Positions 17,790 through 27,453 of a DNA stretch of 64,000 bases are shown here, one piece after another. The stretch is from Sulfurospirillum sp. (GTDB lineage Bacteria; Campylobacterota; Campylobacteria; Campylobacterales; Sulfurospirillaceae): contig JADGDR010000006.1 in the NCBI GenBank assembly GCA_016744795.1, positions 62,001-126,000 of the forward strand. Direction: 5' to 3'. The translations under genes were made by a program, and so were the position numbers. The notes beneath the pieces were generated by a model that saw only the letters and a list, made by a program, of their open reading frames with translations, was not told where the DNA came from and did not search any database. The first letter of the stretch is position 1. Every line of letters starts with the position of its first letter.

Positions 17790-19304
17790 ATGGCAACAAT
17801 AAACGTTGACGATAGAGAGATAAAAGTTAAAGATGGTGCTTTACTTATTGAAGAATTGTTAGCAAATGGCATTGAAATACCTCATTTTTGCTATCATCCT
17901 GCTCTTGGTAAAGATGGAAATTGTAGGATGTGTATGGTCGAAATAGAAGGTAAAAAGCGCCCTCAAATTGCCTGTGATACTCCTATTAAAGATGGTATGA
18001 TTATTCGCACAAAAGGTGAAAATATACAAAGAGTAAAACGTCAGATTTTGGAAATGGAGCTTATTAATCACCCGATTGATTGTCCTGTTTGTGATCAAGC
18101 TGGTGAATGCTCATTACAAAACTACTATATGGATGTTGGTCTTTATGAAAGCAGACTAGGCACTCCAAAGACTCGTGGTAAAAAACATGTTGATATTGGT
18201 TCAAATGTTGTTCTTGATCAAGAACGCTGTGTTTTGTGTACTCGCTGTGTTAGATTTACAAAAGATATAACAAAAACAAAAGAGTTAGGTGTACTAAATA
18301 GAACAGATCACTCTGTTATATCTATATTCCCTGGACGTCCATTATCTAACCCATATGCTATGAATGTTGTTGATTTATGCCCTGTTGGAGCGTTAACAAG
18401 TAAAGATTTCCGTTTTAATAAAAGAGTATGGTTTTTAGAACCTGACGATGCAATTTGTAATGGCTGTTCAAAAGGCTGTTCTTTACATGTAGACCATCAT
18501 AAAGCAAAATATGAGAATGATTCTATCTTTAGATATCGTCCTAGATTTAATGATAAAGTTAATGGATATTTTATTTGTGATGCAGGAAGGTTAAGTTATA
18601 AAAAGCAAAATACCAATAGAGACTCATTTGCTCAGATAAGAGGAAATGAGAGTGAGTATGAGTATGCAAGTGGAAAATTACTACGACTTTTAAAAAGACA
18701 TCATGGAAAAATACTATTTTTACTTTCACCTTCATTATCTCTTGAAGAGATGGTTCAAGTAAAAAAACTTTCAATAGCATATGATGCAAAATTAAGTGGA
18801 TATGATGTGAATGAATATGATCACAATTTTGGTGATGACTACCTCAAGTGTAATGATCTTTCATCAAACAGAAGGGGCTTTAATCTTCTCAATATTGATG
18901 AAAAAAAAGAAAATTTAGAAGAATTTTCAAAAAATATAGAATTAGCAATACTTATTGGCAGAGATGATATACAGACAATTGAAAATTATGAAAATATAGA
19001 TGTAAAAGTTTCAATAAATGCTTCCATGCCTCAACATAGTGATTTATATGATTTGTATCTTCCTATGTTAACACATATGAGTCGTGAAGGCTCTTTTATA
19101 AACATAGATGGATTTTTACAGTTTAGTAAAGCACATGTGGAGTATGCCTTGGAGACTAAAAGTTTATCACAGATAATAGGCATAGTTTTAGGTGATAATA
19201 TCTTTACATGTAAAGAAGTTTGGGAAGAGAGCCTAAGTGACATAATAAAAGATATAAAATTGGAAAATATACAAAAAAAATCATGTAAAATGAGTAACTT
19301 ATGA
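17790..19304 (+). CDS. nuoG: NADH-quinone oxidoreductase subunit G (short form)
   Basis: NuoG carries most iron-sulfur centres of the peripheral arm of complex I. The cluster ligands are visible: [2Fe-2S] C34, C45, C48, C62; His/Cys cluster H94, C98, C101, C107; [4Fe-4S] C147, C150, C153, C197; and a fourth set C223, C226, C230, C263 of the N7 type. The C-terminal molybdopterin-like domain is much reduced: the protein has 504 residues, against about 900 in E. coli. Its last conserved stretch (LPMLTHMSREGSFINIDG) is kept. Two copies of the TACATGTA repeat lie in this gene. It overlaps nuoH by 4 bp and opens the + strand nuo operon. Confidence 0.93.
   Translation: MATINVDDREIKVKDGALLIEELLANGIEIPHFCYHPALGKDGNCRMCMVEIEGKKRPQIACDTPIKDGMIIRTKGENIQRVKRQILEMELINHPIDCPVCDQAGECSLQNYYMDVGLYESRLGTPKTRGKKHVDIGSNVVLDQERCVLCTRCVRFTKDITKTKELGVLNRTDHSVISIFPGRPLSNPYAMNVVDLCPVGALTSKDFRFNKRVWFLEPDDAICNGCSKGCSLHVDHHKAKYENDSIFRYRPRFNDKVNGYFICDAGRLSYKKQNTNRDSFAQIRGNESEYEYASGKLLRLLKRHHGKILFLLSPSLSLEEMVQVKKLSIAYDAKLSGYDVNEYDHNFGDDYLKCNDLSSNRRGFNLLNIDEKKENLEEFSKNIELAILIGRDDIQTIENYENIDVKVSINASMPQHSDLYDLYLPMLTHMSREGSFINIDGFLQFSKAHVEYALETKSLSQIIGIVLGDNIFTCKEVWEESLSDIIKDIKLENIQKKSCKMSNL
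19202..19215. repeat. iterated palindrome CTTTACATGTAAAG (full copy)
   Basis: A perfect copy of the 14-mer inside the 3' end of nuoG, where it encodes part of IFTCKEV. It is one of five full copies in the window. Confidence 0.85.
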
Positions 19305-20584
19305 GTGGCGTACTTATAAGCGTTGTTGTTTTTAATATTGTTATGGCATTAGTCGTTTCTCTTGTTTTTGTACCTGTATTGGTCTGGATGGAAAGACGTG
19401 TTGCTGGTTTTATTCAAGATAGACTAGGACCAAATAGATGCCATATTGGTGGAGTAAGACTTGGTGGTTTGGTTCAATCTTTTGCAGATATGTTAAAGCT
19501 TGTATTTAAAGAAGATTTTAGACCAGGGGCTGTAAAAGAGAAGATGATTTTTACACTCTCACCAGTGATTGTTTTTGTAACAGCATATTTGTCATTTATG
19601 GTAATACCTTTTGCCGATGATTTGAGAATAGATGGTAAAACTTATATGATGCAAGCACTTCCTATTGATTTTGGTTTGCTTTGGATTTTGGCATTTGCTG
19701 GTCTTGGAGTATATGGACTTATGTTAGGTGGCTGGGCAAGTAATAATAAATATAGTCTTTTAGGTGGTATTAGAGCCGCTGCTCAAGTCATTAGTTATGA
19801 AGCTGTTATGGGACTTTCGTTGATTTCAATGCTTATAGTTTATGGATCAATTCATCTTGGAGATATGGTTAGATTTCAAGGTCAGCTTATATGGGGATTT
19901 ATCCCTGCTTGGGGCATAATTATTCAGCCAGTTGCAGGAATATTGTTTATAATAACTGCTTTTGCTGAAACAAATCGTGCCCCTTTTGATATAGCGGAGG
20001 GTGAGAGTGAAATTGTTGGAGGGTTTCATACAGAATATAGTGCCATGAGATTTGGGTTATTTTTTGTAGGTGAGTATATAGCTATGGGAGCTGCAAGTGC
20101 TTTGATAGTAACACTCTTTTTTGGAGGTTATCAAATTCCTTGGTTAAATACAACTGTATTAAAAGACCATATTGAGATGATTTTCATAGCTATTATTATA
20201 ATTTTACCAATTACAAGTTATATTTTTGCTAGATGGATAAAGAAAAATAATGTTTGGTTAGAAGAGGGTGATGTTAGAAATAAAGAGACAAGATGGCTCA
20301 TCATTGGTTTGATTGGTATAAACGTATTGGTTGTTTTACCTTTAGTAGTATTCTTATTATTTGGTATAGGAGAAAATGGTACTAATATATCTGTTGTTTT
20401 ACTTCAAGTAATGACATTTATCATAAAACTACTTATGATGAATTTCTTTTTTATATGGGTTAGATGGACTCTTGTTAGATTTAGGTATGACCAATTACAA
20501 AATTTAGCTTGGAAGGTACTTCTTCCAATAGCAATAATAAATGTCTTTCTTACAGGTATCTTTGTTGTGGTTTTAGGAGTCTAA
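19301..20584 (+). CDS. nuoH: NADH-quinone oxidoreductase subunit H
   Basis: NuoH is the membrane subunit at the junction of the peripheral and membrane arms and forms part of the quinone chamber. Conserved stretches include ERRVAGFIQDRLGPNR near residue 31, the acidic loop AETNRAPFDIAEGESEIVGGFHTEYS, and the terminal RWTLVRFRYDQL. At 427 residues it is about 100 longer than the E. coli protein (325). Extra sequence lies before the last helices (about residues 310-365). It overlaps nuoG by an ATGA and is followed by nuoI after 1 bp. Confidence 0.95.
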   Translation: MSGVLISVVVFNIVMALVVSLVFVPVLVWMERRVAGFIQDRLGPNRCHIGGVRLGGLVQSFADMLKLVFKEDFRPGAVKEKMIFTLSPVIVFVTAYLSFMVIPFADDLRIDGKTYMMQALPIDFGLLWILAFAGLGVYGLMLGGWASNNKYSLLGGIRAAAQVISYEAVMGLSLISMLIVYGSIHLGDMVRFQGQLIWGFIPAWGIIIQPVAGILFIITAFAETNRAPFDIAEGESEIVGGFHTEYSAMRFGLFFVGEYIAMGAASALIVTLFFGGYQIPWLNTTVLKDHIEMIFIAIIIILPITSYIFARWIKKNNVWLEEGDVRNKETRWLIIGLIGINVLVVLPLVVFLLFGIGENGTNISVVLLQVMTFIIKLLMMNFFFIWVRWTLVRFRYDQLQNLAWKVLLPIAIINVFLTGIFVVVLGV

Positions 20585-20585
20585 T

Positions 20586-21086
20586 ATGGGAATTAAAATT
20601 GTTCCAAGATATGGACAAACTTTAAAAGAAAAATTATATCTTCCAGCTATAGTAGGTGGTATGAAAGTTACATTTTCACACTTTTTTGAAAATTTAAAAG
20701 ATACATCGAAGATAGAGACACTTTGTTATCCAGAACAATTGCCAAAAGATATTACTCCTAGATATAGAGGAGTGCATAGACTGACAAAAAGAGAAGATGA
20801 CACTGTGAAGTGTGTAGCTTGCTTTATGTGTGCTACTGCTTGTCCTGCTGAGTGTATTTTTATAGAAGCCATTGAGAGAGAAGATGGTGTTGATGAAAAG
20901 ATGCCTAAAAAATTTAGTATAGATCTGTTGGAGTGTGTATTTTGCGGAGCATGTGTTGAGGCATGTCCTTGTGATGCAATTCGCATGGATACGGGAATAT
21001 TTAGTTTCGTAAAGAAAAAAAGAGAGGATTTTGTTGTGAACATAGATACTCTGCTCTCACATAAGCCTATGAAAGGTAGTAACTGA
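20586..21086 (+). CDS. nuoI: NADH-quinone oxidoreductase subunit I
   Basis: NuoI holds two [4Fe-4S] clusters (N6a, N6b) that pass electrons towards NuoB. The 166-residue protein has two ferredoxin motifs, CVACFMCATACPAEC and CVFCGACVEACPCDA, both with complete ligand sets. It sits between nuoH and nuoJ as in canonical operons. Its stop overlaps the nuoJ start. Confidence 0.97.
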   Translation: MGIKIVPRYGQTLKEKLYLPAIVGGMKVTFSHFFENLKDTSKIETLCYPEQLPKDITPRYRGVHRLTKREDDTVKCVACFMCATACPAECIFIEAIEREDGVDEKMPKKFSIDLLECVFCGACVEACPCDAIRMDTGIFSFVKKKREDFVVNIDTLLSHKPMKGSN

Positions 21087-21592
21087 TGGTAGATATTGTA
21101 TTTATAGTGTTAGCACTTTTTGCAATTTTTGGTGGGTTAGGTATGATTCTTTTTGCTCAGCCTATCTACTGTGCACTTAGCCTCATAGTTTGTCTTGTCG
21201 CATTGGGAGGGATTTTTGCTCTTTTGAGTGCACCATTTTTATTTATGGTTCAGATTATTCTTTATGCAGGTGCAATTATAACACTTTTACTTTTTATTAT
21301 AATGTTTTTGAATATAAAAGATGTCAATTTACCAGATGAACCTAATAAAGTAACAACTATTTTTGTAGGTGCTGCATTGCTTATACCATTTAACATATTG
21401 ATTTTAAAAGCTTTTAGTACACTTCCAAATAAGCCAATGCATATATTAGGAAAAGATTTTGGTTCAATTCATAGTTTTGGAATAGAGCTTTTTAGAGGTT
21501 GGCTAGTTCCTTTTGAGCTTATTTCTATTTTGCTTTTAGCTGCTCTTGTTGGAGCAGTTGTATATGCAAGAAAAGGAAGTGTTGATGGCTGA
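21086..21592 (+). CDS. nuoJ: NADH-quinone oxidoreductase subunit J
   Basis: NuoJ is a small membrane subunit of the proton-translocating arm. The 168-residue protein has five predicted membrane helices, the conserved segment MVQIILYAGAIITLLLFIIM in helix III, and the usual C-terminal helix before nuoK. It overlaps nuoK by a few bases. The position between nuoI and nuoK and the family motif make the call firm. Confidence 0.95.
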   Translation: MVDIVFIVLALFAIFGGLGMILFAQPIYCALSLIVCLVALGGIFALLSAPFLFMVQIILYAGAIITLLLFIIMFLNIKDVNLPDEPNKVTTIFVGAALLIPFNILILKAFSTLPNKPMHILGKDFGSIHSFGIELFRGWLVPFELISILLLAALVGAVVYARKGSVDG

Positions 21593-21905
21593 TTCTCTTT
21601 TATCATATATAGCACTTGCTATGATTCTTTTCTCAATTGGTTTTCTTGGAGTTATAAGTCGCAAAAATATATTTATTGTTTATATGTCTATAGAGCTTAT
21701 GTTAAATGCAATAAATTTGATATTTATTTCCCTAGGAAGATATTATGAGACTATGGTCCCTCAAGTTATGGCTATGATTATTATAGCAATTGCAGCAGCT
21801 GAAGCAGCAGTATTTTTATCTTTAATAGTTGTTTTATACAGAAGAAAAAAATCATTAGATTCAGATATATTTACCGTACTTAGCCAAAAGGATGCACATG
21901 AATAA
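21585..21905 (+). CDS. nuoK: NADH-quinone oxidoreductase subunit K
   Basis: NuoK is the smallest antiporter-like membrane subunit. The start ATG at 21585 (MADSLLSYIALAMILFSIG) gives 106 residues with three membrane helices. The conserved glutamates are present in the SIELMLNAINL and AAAEAAVFLSLIVV helices. An earlier in-frame start at 21546 would lie deep inside nuoJ and is rejected. Confidence 0.95.
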   Translation: MADSLLSYIALAMILFSIGFLGVISRKNIFIVYMSIELMLNAINLIFISLGRYYETMVPQVMAMIIIAIAAAEAAVFLSLIVVLYRRKKSLDSDIFTVLSQKDAHE

Positions 21906-23784
21906 TTTCCTATTGGCATGGATTGTACTAATACCTCTGTTAAGCTCAATGACATTGGGTTTAATGTATCTTTTTTCTATAAAAGTAATAAAAATTCCAA
22001 ATATAGTTTTTACTGTGCTTGGATTAAGTTCTCCTTTTTTAAGTTTCATGATAGGCTTTTCGTTTTTTTTACAGATGATAGGAAATCATGAAATATTTTT
22101 ATATAAAGCATATAGATGGTTAAGTGTTGATGGATATGATATAGATATGGGATTTATGGCTGACAAATTATCTATATTTATGGTTCTATTTATTACATTT
22201 GTTGGAGGACTAATTCATATATATGCATCAGGTTATATGAAAACAGACAAGGGTTATGGAAAATTCTTTTTTTATTTTAATCTTTTTTTAGCTTCAATGC
22301 TTCTACTAGTTTTGGCCGATAGCCCAATTATTATGTTTATAGGTTGGGAAGGCGTTGGAGTTTGTTCTTACTTTTTAATTAGTTATTACTATGAAGATAC
22401 AAAGAATGTTCAAGCTGGGAATAAGGCATTTATAGCAAATCGGGTAGGTGATTTAGGGTTTATTATTGCTATGATAACTATGATTTACTATGTAGGTTCA
22501 AATGGTTTTGATTATATAAATTTAGAAGCTGGTATGCAAAATGTTCCTATTAACGTGTTAACATTTATAGGTTCAGCATTATTTGTAGGAGCCATTGGAA
22601 AATCTGCTCAAATACCTTTATTTGTTTGGTTGCCAGATGCTATGGCTGGACCAACGCCAGTTTCAGCTTTGATACACGCAGCGACGATGGTAACTGCGGG
22701 TGTATATATGGTGGCAAGATTTCATTTCCTATATGATTTAATACCTAATGTAGGGCTTATTATTGCTTATGTAGGTGCCTTTTCTGCACTTTTTGCAGCA
22801 ATAATAGCAACAAAACAGACAGATATAAAAAAGATACTTGCTTACTCTACAATGAGTCAATTAGGATATATGTTCATTGCAGTTGGACTTGGTGGGTATA
22901 GCGTAGGCATATTTCACGTTTTTACTCATGCGTTTTTTAAAGCTTTACTTTTTATGGGTGCAGGTGCCGTTATAGTAGCTCTTCATCATGAACAAAATAT
23001 ATTTAAGATGGGTGGTATGAGAAGTAAAACGCCAATAGTTTATTTTGCAATGCTAATTGCAACTCTTGCGATAACAGGAATTCCTCCTTTTGCTGGGTTT
23101 TTTAGTAAGGATGAAATTCTTTTAACAGCATTTAGTTCTGGAGAATATTTAATATGGGGAATTGGTGTTCTTACCGCAATACTGACAGCATATTATATGT
23201 TTAGATTGTTGTTTGTAGTATTTCATGGAAAAAATTATCAAGAATCAAGAAAGCTACATACTATTTCAAAAAGTATGATAATGCCTTTAATTGTTTTAGC
23301 TTTTGGCTCTATTGTCGCAGGATTTATAGGTATACCAGAGATATTAGGTGGAAACAATTTAGTAGGAAGTTGGTTAAATGATTGGAAAAATAGTTCTTTA
23401 CATGTAGAACACTCAAGGGAATTTATTCTGATGGGTATAAATATTTTAGCAGCAGTGATTGGTACATATGTAGCATATAAAAAGTTTTTTAATTATGATA
23501 TGGCTATAGTACCTAAATATAATGGAATTATTTGGAAAAAATTTTATATAGATGAAATATATGATAGATTTATTGTTAAAAAAGTAAAAGAAGTAAGTAT
23601 ATTTATTTCTTATAAAGTGGATGTTAATTTTATAGACATGATAGTTATGGGACTCTCAAGAGGTTTTATAAAAAGTGGCCATTTTATATCTAAAGTGCAA
23701 AATGCAAATACTAGATTTTATGCATTTTTTATGCTAGTAGGTATTAGTGTTATTTCCACATATTTAATTATGGTTATGAGGTAG
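21898..23784 (+). CDS. nuoL: NADH-quinone oxidoreductase subunit L
   Basis: NuoL is the distal antiporter-like proton-pumping subunit with the long lateral helix. The 628-residue protein has the expected conserved core: GWEGVGVCSYFLI near residue 145, QIPLFVWLPDAMAGPTPVSALIHAATMVTAGVY as one long family block, and THAFFKALLFMGAGAV. The ATG at 21898 is preferred because the ribosome site overlaps the ATG at 21892. One repeat copy encodes SLHVEH. It overlaps nuoK by 8 bp. Confidence 0.97.
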   Translation: MNNFLLAWIVLIPLLSSMTLGLMYLFSIKVIKIPNIVFTVLGLSSPFLSFMIGFSFFLQMIGNHEIFLYKAYRWLSVDGYDIDMGFMADKLSIFMVLFITFVGGLIHIYASGYMKTDKGYGKFFFYFNLFLASMLLLVLADSPIIMFIGWEGVGVCSYFLISYYYEDTKNVQAGNKAFIANRVGDLGFIIAMITMIYYVGSNGFDYINLEAGMQNVPINVLTFIGSALFVGAIGKSAQIPLFVWLPDAMAGPTPVSALIHAATMVTAGVYMVARFHFLYDLIPNVGLIIAYVGAFSALFAAIIATKQTDIKKILAYSTMSQLGYMFIAVGLGGYSVGIFHVFTHAFFKALLFMGAGAVIVALHHEQNIFKMGGMRSKTPIVYFAMLIATLAITGIPPFAGFFSKDEILLTAFSSGEYLIWGIGVLTAILTAYYMFRLLFVVFHGKNYQESRKLHTISKSMIMPLIVLAFGSIVAGFIGIPEILGGNNLVGSWLNDWKNSSLHVEHSREFILMGINILAAVIGTYVAYKKFFNYDMAIVPKYNGIIWKKFYIDEIYDRFIVKKVKEVSIFISYKVDVNFIDMIVMGLSRGFIKSGHFISKVQNANTRFYAFFMLVGISVISTYLIMVMR

Positions 23785-25266
23785 ATGATGGATTTTGGAA
23801 TACTTTCAGTAATTATATTTTTACCAATGTTTGTGGCTTTTTCAATGTTGATTTTACCTGTAGGTGCAAAAGGTACTAGAAATGCTGCTTTTTTAACGGC
23901 AATAATTATTTTTATCCTTGTTTGTATGGTTTATTACAACTTTCAATTATCTGGTTATATGCAATTTCGTGAGCATCATAGATGGATATCTACTTATGGA
24001 ATAAATTATAGTTTGGGAATAGATGGTTTTTCATTAATTATTTTAATGCTTATTGCTACATTAATACCAAGTGCATATCTTTGGTTATGGGATGGACGAA
24101 CAAAAGGTTACTGGGTAAGTATGTTACTAATCCAAACAGGAATTACAGGGACTCTTTTCTCTCAAGATTTGATTCTTTTTTACTTTTTTTGGGAAGGAAT
24201 GCTTCTTCCTGTTTTTATGATTATAGGTATGTTTGGAACAGGTAATAGAGTATTTTCAACAATTAAAATTACAGTGTATACTATCATGGGCTCACTTTTT
24301 ATGTTGATTTCTATTCTTTATTTGGGAGTAGCATTTTTCTATGAGTTTGGTTCATGGAGTTTTGCACTAAATGATATAGTACAGATTACTACTTTGAGTA
24401 GAACAGAAGAGTTATGGTTATTTGCTGGTTTTATGATAGCTTTTGCAATTAAGATACCACTTTTCCCTTTTCATACTTGGTTGCTTGAAACATATTCAAA
24501 TTCACCTACAGGTGGTGTTTTTTTATTATCCTCAATTATGGCAAAACTTGGAGTTTATGGAATCGTTCGTTTTGTAATGCCTATTTTTCCAGATCTATAT
24601 AAAGAATTTGCACCATATTTCGTTTGGATTGGAATATTTGGACTTATATACTTTGGAATTGCAGCATTAATGCAAACAAATATAAAAAAGATGTTTGCTT
24701 ATTCGTCAGCTTCTCATTTAGGATTTATTGTAACAGGTATATTTACACTTAATGTTTATGGAATGACTGGTGCAGCTTTTCTTATTATTGCTCATGCAAT
24801 GGCAACGGGAGGATTGTTTTTATTAGTAGGAAAAATGGAATATAATTTGGGCATAAAAGCTATTCCAGCCCTTGGAGGAATTGCTAAAAAAGCTCCTGTT
24901 TTTACTGTTTTTTTTGGCATTATGTTACTTTGTATAGTTGGATTGCCAGGCACAAATGGTTTTGTAAGCGAGTTTTTAATTATATTAGGTACTTTTGGTT
25001 TTAGTCCTAGTGCTGGTGTAGTCTCTGCATTAACAGTTTTAATAGCAGCAAGTTTCATGTTTTGGATGTTTCAAAGAGCCATTTTAGCTGATAATGGTAA
25101 TGATGTATCACAAATGAAAGATTTGAATTTTAAAGAGATTGTAGGAATGTTGCCATTAGCATTTTTAATTATAGCTATGGGAGTTTATCCAGATTGGTTT
25201 TTTTACAAGATAGAGCCTACCATACAGCACTATCTTGTTGATATTTTAGAGATAAGGAATTATTGA
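23785..25266 (+). CDS. nuoM: NADH-quinone oxidoreductase subunit M
   Basis: NuoM is the middle antiporter-like proton-pumping subunit. The 493-residue protein has the family segments FYFFWEGMLLPVFMIIG, KIPLFPFHTWLLETY and SPTGGVFLLSSIMAKLGVYG. It begins directly after the nuoL stop. A second ATG three bases on (23788) has better spacing to GAGG and may be the real start. The TGA overlaps the nuoN ATG. Confidence 0.97.
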   Translation: MMDFGILSVIIFLPMFVAFSMLILPVGAKGTRNAAFLTAIIIFILVCMVYYNFQLSGYMQFREHHRWISTYGINYSLGIDGFSLIILMLIATLIPSAYLWLWDGRTKGYWVSMLLIQTGITGTLFSQDLILFYFFWEGMLLPVFMIIGMFGTGNRVFSTIKITVYTIMGSLFMLISILYLGVAFFYEFGSWSFALNDIVQITTLSRTEELWLFAGFMIAFAIKIPLFPFHTWLLETYSNSPTGGVFLLSSIMAKLGVYGIVRFVMPIFPDLYKEFAPYFVWIGIFGLIYFGIAALMQTNIKKMFAYSSASHLGFIVTGIFTLNVYGMTGAAFLIIAHAMATGGLFLLVGKMEYNLGIKAIPALGGIAKKAPVFTVFFGIMLLCIVGLPGTNGFVSEFLIILGTFGFSPSAGVVSALTVLIAASFMFWMFQRAILADNGNDVSQMKDLNFKEIVGMLPLAFLIIAMGVYPDWFFYKIEPTIQHYLVDILEIRNY

Positions 25267-26777
25267 TGAATATGCCTGATTTTATATATATATTACCACT
25301 CTTTTTTGTTGGAGTTGGGGCTATATCATTGATGATTCTTAGTACTTTTAAAACTATAACAATCAAAAAAGGTTCAGTAATAACATTACTATTTTTATTA
25401 TTTGCTTTTTTTGCAAATGTTTATAATTTAAACAATGAAGATGGAGTTTACTCTATTTATCCATTTGTAGATATATTTAACAAGATGATAATAGTAGATA
25501 CTTTTTCTGGGTATTTTAGCACCATATTGATTTTAGGTGCTATTTTAACTATTCTTATAGGTCTACATTATTTTCAAAAGCATAAAGGGTTTACTGTAGA
25601 ATTTTTTTCATTATTCCTATTTTCAGTTTTTGGAATGATGCTTTTAGTTCATTCAAATGAGTTGATTAGTGCATTTGTTTCTTTAGAAATAGCCTCAATA
25701 TCTCTATATGTAATGATTGGTTTTGAAAAAGTTATTGACAAAAGAATAGAAGCAAGTTATAGGTACCTAGTTTTGGGTTCACTTGCAGGATTATTTTTTC
25801 TTTTGGGAACTTCTTTTATTTATGCAGCGACACAAACTACAACTTTAGGTGAAATTGGAAATATGGCATTAAATACGGTAGATTCTAATACTCCTTTATT
25901 AATAATAGGTGGGACTATGATTCTTATCACCTTTCTTTTCAAAATTGCAGCATTTCCTTTTCAAAATTGGGCTTTAGATGTATATGATGGAGCACCCCTA
26001 CCTGTTACTGCATATATAGCTGCAACTTTTAAGGCTGCAATATTTGGATTTATACTTAGATTGGTTGTGGTTGACTTTGACTTAATTATTGATGTTTGGG
26101 ATAAGATTCTTGTCTATATTATTATATTTACTTTAGCTTATGGAAGTTTTTTAGCTATTATACAAAAATCTTTAAAAAGAATGTTGGTAGCTTCTAGTAT
26201 AGTTCATACAGGATATCTACTTATCGCTTTTGTTTCTATTAGTGTGATTGGAGAGAGTGCTGCTAGTTCTATTATATTTTATCTTGTAGCATATTTTTTA
26301 TCTGCTCTTGGAGCATTTGGTTTGATTGCTTATATCTCTTCAGCTGATCAACTTAGAATTACCTATGATGACTTTAGAGGCTTTGCTAAGATAAGACCAT
26401 ATATGGCTGCAATGCTTAGTATATTTATGCTCTCTCTAGCGGGCATACCTTCAACAATTGGTTTTATAGGTAAATTTTATATATTTACCGGAGCAATAGA
26501 ATCTGGTCATTCAATTTTAGCTGTAGTTGGTATTATAGCGACTTTCATATCAGTGTATTATTATTTTAAACTTATAGCAGTAATGTATTTTTATAGAAGT
26601 TCTGAGATGACAGATGTTCCTCCATTGCAAGGTATTGCCCCTTTAATAATTGGAGTTATTGCATTGTTTATTATTTGGGGAGGCGTAGGAAATACGCTTA
26701 TAGCATATTTCCCTGGTGTTGACTTTTTAATAGACATGGCAAAGTCATCTTATGAATCACTGTTTTTATATGGTTAG
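25266..26777 (+). CDS. nuoN: NADH-quinone oxidoreductase subunit N
   Basis: NuoN is the third antiporter-like subunit of complex I. The 503-residue protein has 13-14 membrane helices and the conserved stretches FFSLFLFSVFGMMLLVHSNE and KIAAFPFQNWALDVYDGAPLPVTAY. Its ATG overlaps the nuoM TGA. It is the last + strand nuo gene. Only 22 bp separate its stop from the stop of the convergent regulator gene, with no obvious bidirectional terminator. Confidence 0.96.
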   Translation: MNMPDFIYILPLFFVGVGAISLMILSTFKTITIKKGSVITLLFLLFAFFANVYNLNNEDGVYSIYPFVDIFNKMIIVDTFSGYFSTILILGAILTILIGLHYFQKHKGFTVEFFSLFLFSVFGMMLLVHSNELISAFVSLEIASISLYVMIGFEKVIDKRIEASYRYLVLGSLAGLFFLLGTSFIYAATQTTTLGEIGNMALNTVDSNTPLLIIGGTMILITFLFKIAAFPFQNWALDVYDGAPLPVTAYIAATFKAAIFGFILRLVVVDFDLIIDVWDKILVYIIIFTLAYGSFLAIIQKSLKRMLVASSIVHTGYLLIAFVSISVIGESAASSIIFYLVAYFLSALGAFGLIAYISSADQLRITYDDFRGFAKIRPYMAAMLSIFMLSLAGIPSTIGFIGKFYIFTGAIESGHSILAVVGIIATFISVYYYFKLIAVMYFYRSSEMTDVPPLQGIAPLIIGVIALFIIWGGVGNTLIAYFPGVDFLIDMAKSSYESLFLYG

Positions 26778-26799
26778 TAAATGGTTTTTTTTAATAAGT

Positions 26800-27453
26800 C
26801 TATTTATGATAAGAGGGACAACAAGCAAATAGTTCGCTTAATGCACTTTTATCTATTATCTCAAAATGACTTTTGTCATAAGATATAACTCCGTCAGATT
26901 TAAGTTTTTTTAAGTTTCTAGAAAATGTTTCTGGTGCCATATTTAAAATTTCAGCTATTTTATATTTTTTTAATTTAGTAAAAAGTTCATGATTCTCAAA
27001 AATAAGACTAGCAAGTTTTTGCATAGAAGTTTGTTGCATATTCGTATTCATAAGTTGTTTTACTTTAGTAACAAGTTGCATAATAATTCCAAGAGCAATA
27101 TCAGGGTCTTTTAGAAAATCTTTTTCAAATTCATCAAATGAAACGACAAGTACACTACAATATGTTTCACATTCTGCACTCAATTGATGCGGTGTTCTTT
27201 GAAGAGTCGCAGCTTCTCCAATCAAAGCTTGAGAATAGTAGTAGCTTAGTATATTTATATTGTCATTTTTATCATATCTATATAGCTTGATAAGACCATC
27301 TAATAAAAAGTAAAGATTTTTAGGTTGATCCCCCTCATAAAAAAGAATATTACCTGGTTTGAAATTTTTTACACTGCTTATCTGATTTAGCCTATTGAGT
27401 TGTTTGTCATCTAGTGAGCCAAATAGGCATACTTCTTTTAATCTGTTTTGCAT
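26800..27453 (-). CDS. Crp/Fnr-family transcriptional regulator
   Basis: This 217-residue protein has an N-terminal cyclic-nucleotide-binding-type sensor barrel (about residues 10-125), a dimer helix and a C-terminal winged helix. The recognition helix has PETFSRNLKKL with E175, S178 and R179, the E..SR pattern of FNR proteins that read TTGAT half-sites. The N-terminal [4Fe-4S] cysteine set of true FNR is missing. The cysteines seen are C9, C95, C99, C211 and C212, so the ligand is unknown. The gene overlaps nuoF by 16 bp and ends the nuoA-F operon, so it probably responds to or controls respiration. Confidence 0.85.
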   Translation of the reverse strand: MQNRLKEVCLFGSLDDKQLNRLNQISSVKNFKPGNILFYEGDQPKNLYFLLDGLIKLYRYDKNDNINILSYYYSQALIGEAATLQRTPHQLSAECETYCSVLVVSFDEFEKDFLKDPDIALGIIMQLVTKVKQLMNTNMQQTSMQKLASLIFENHELFTKLKKYKIAEILNMAPETFSRNLKKLKSDGVISYDKSHFEIIDKSALSELFACCPSYHK

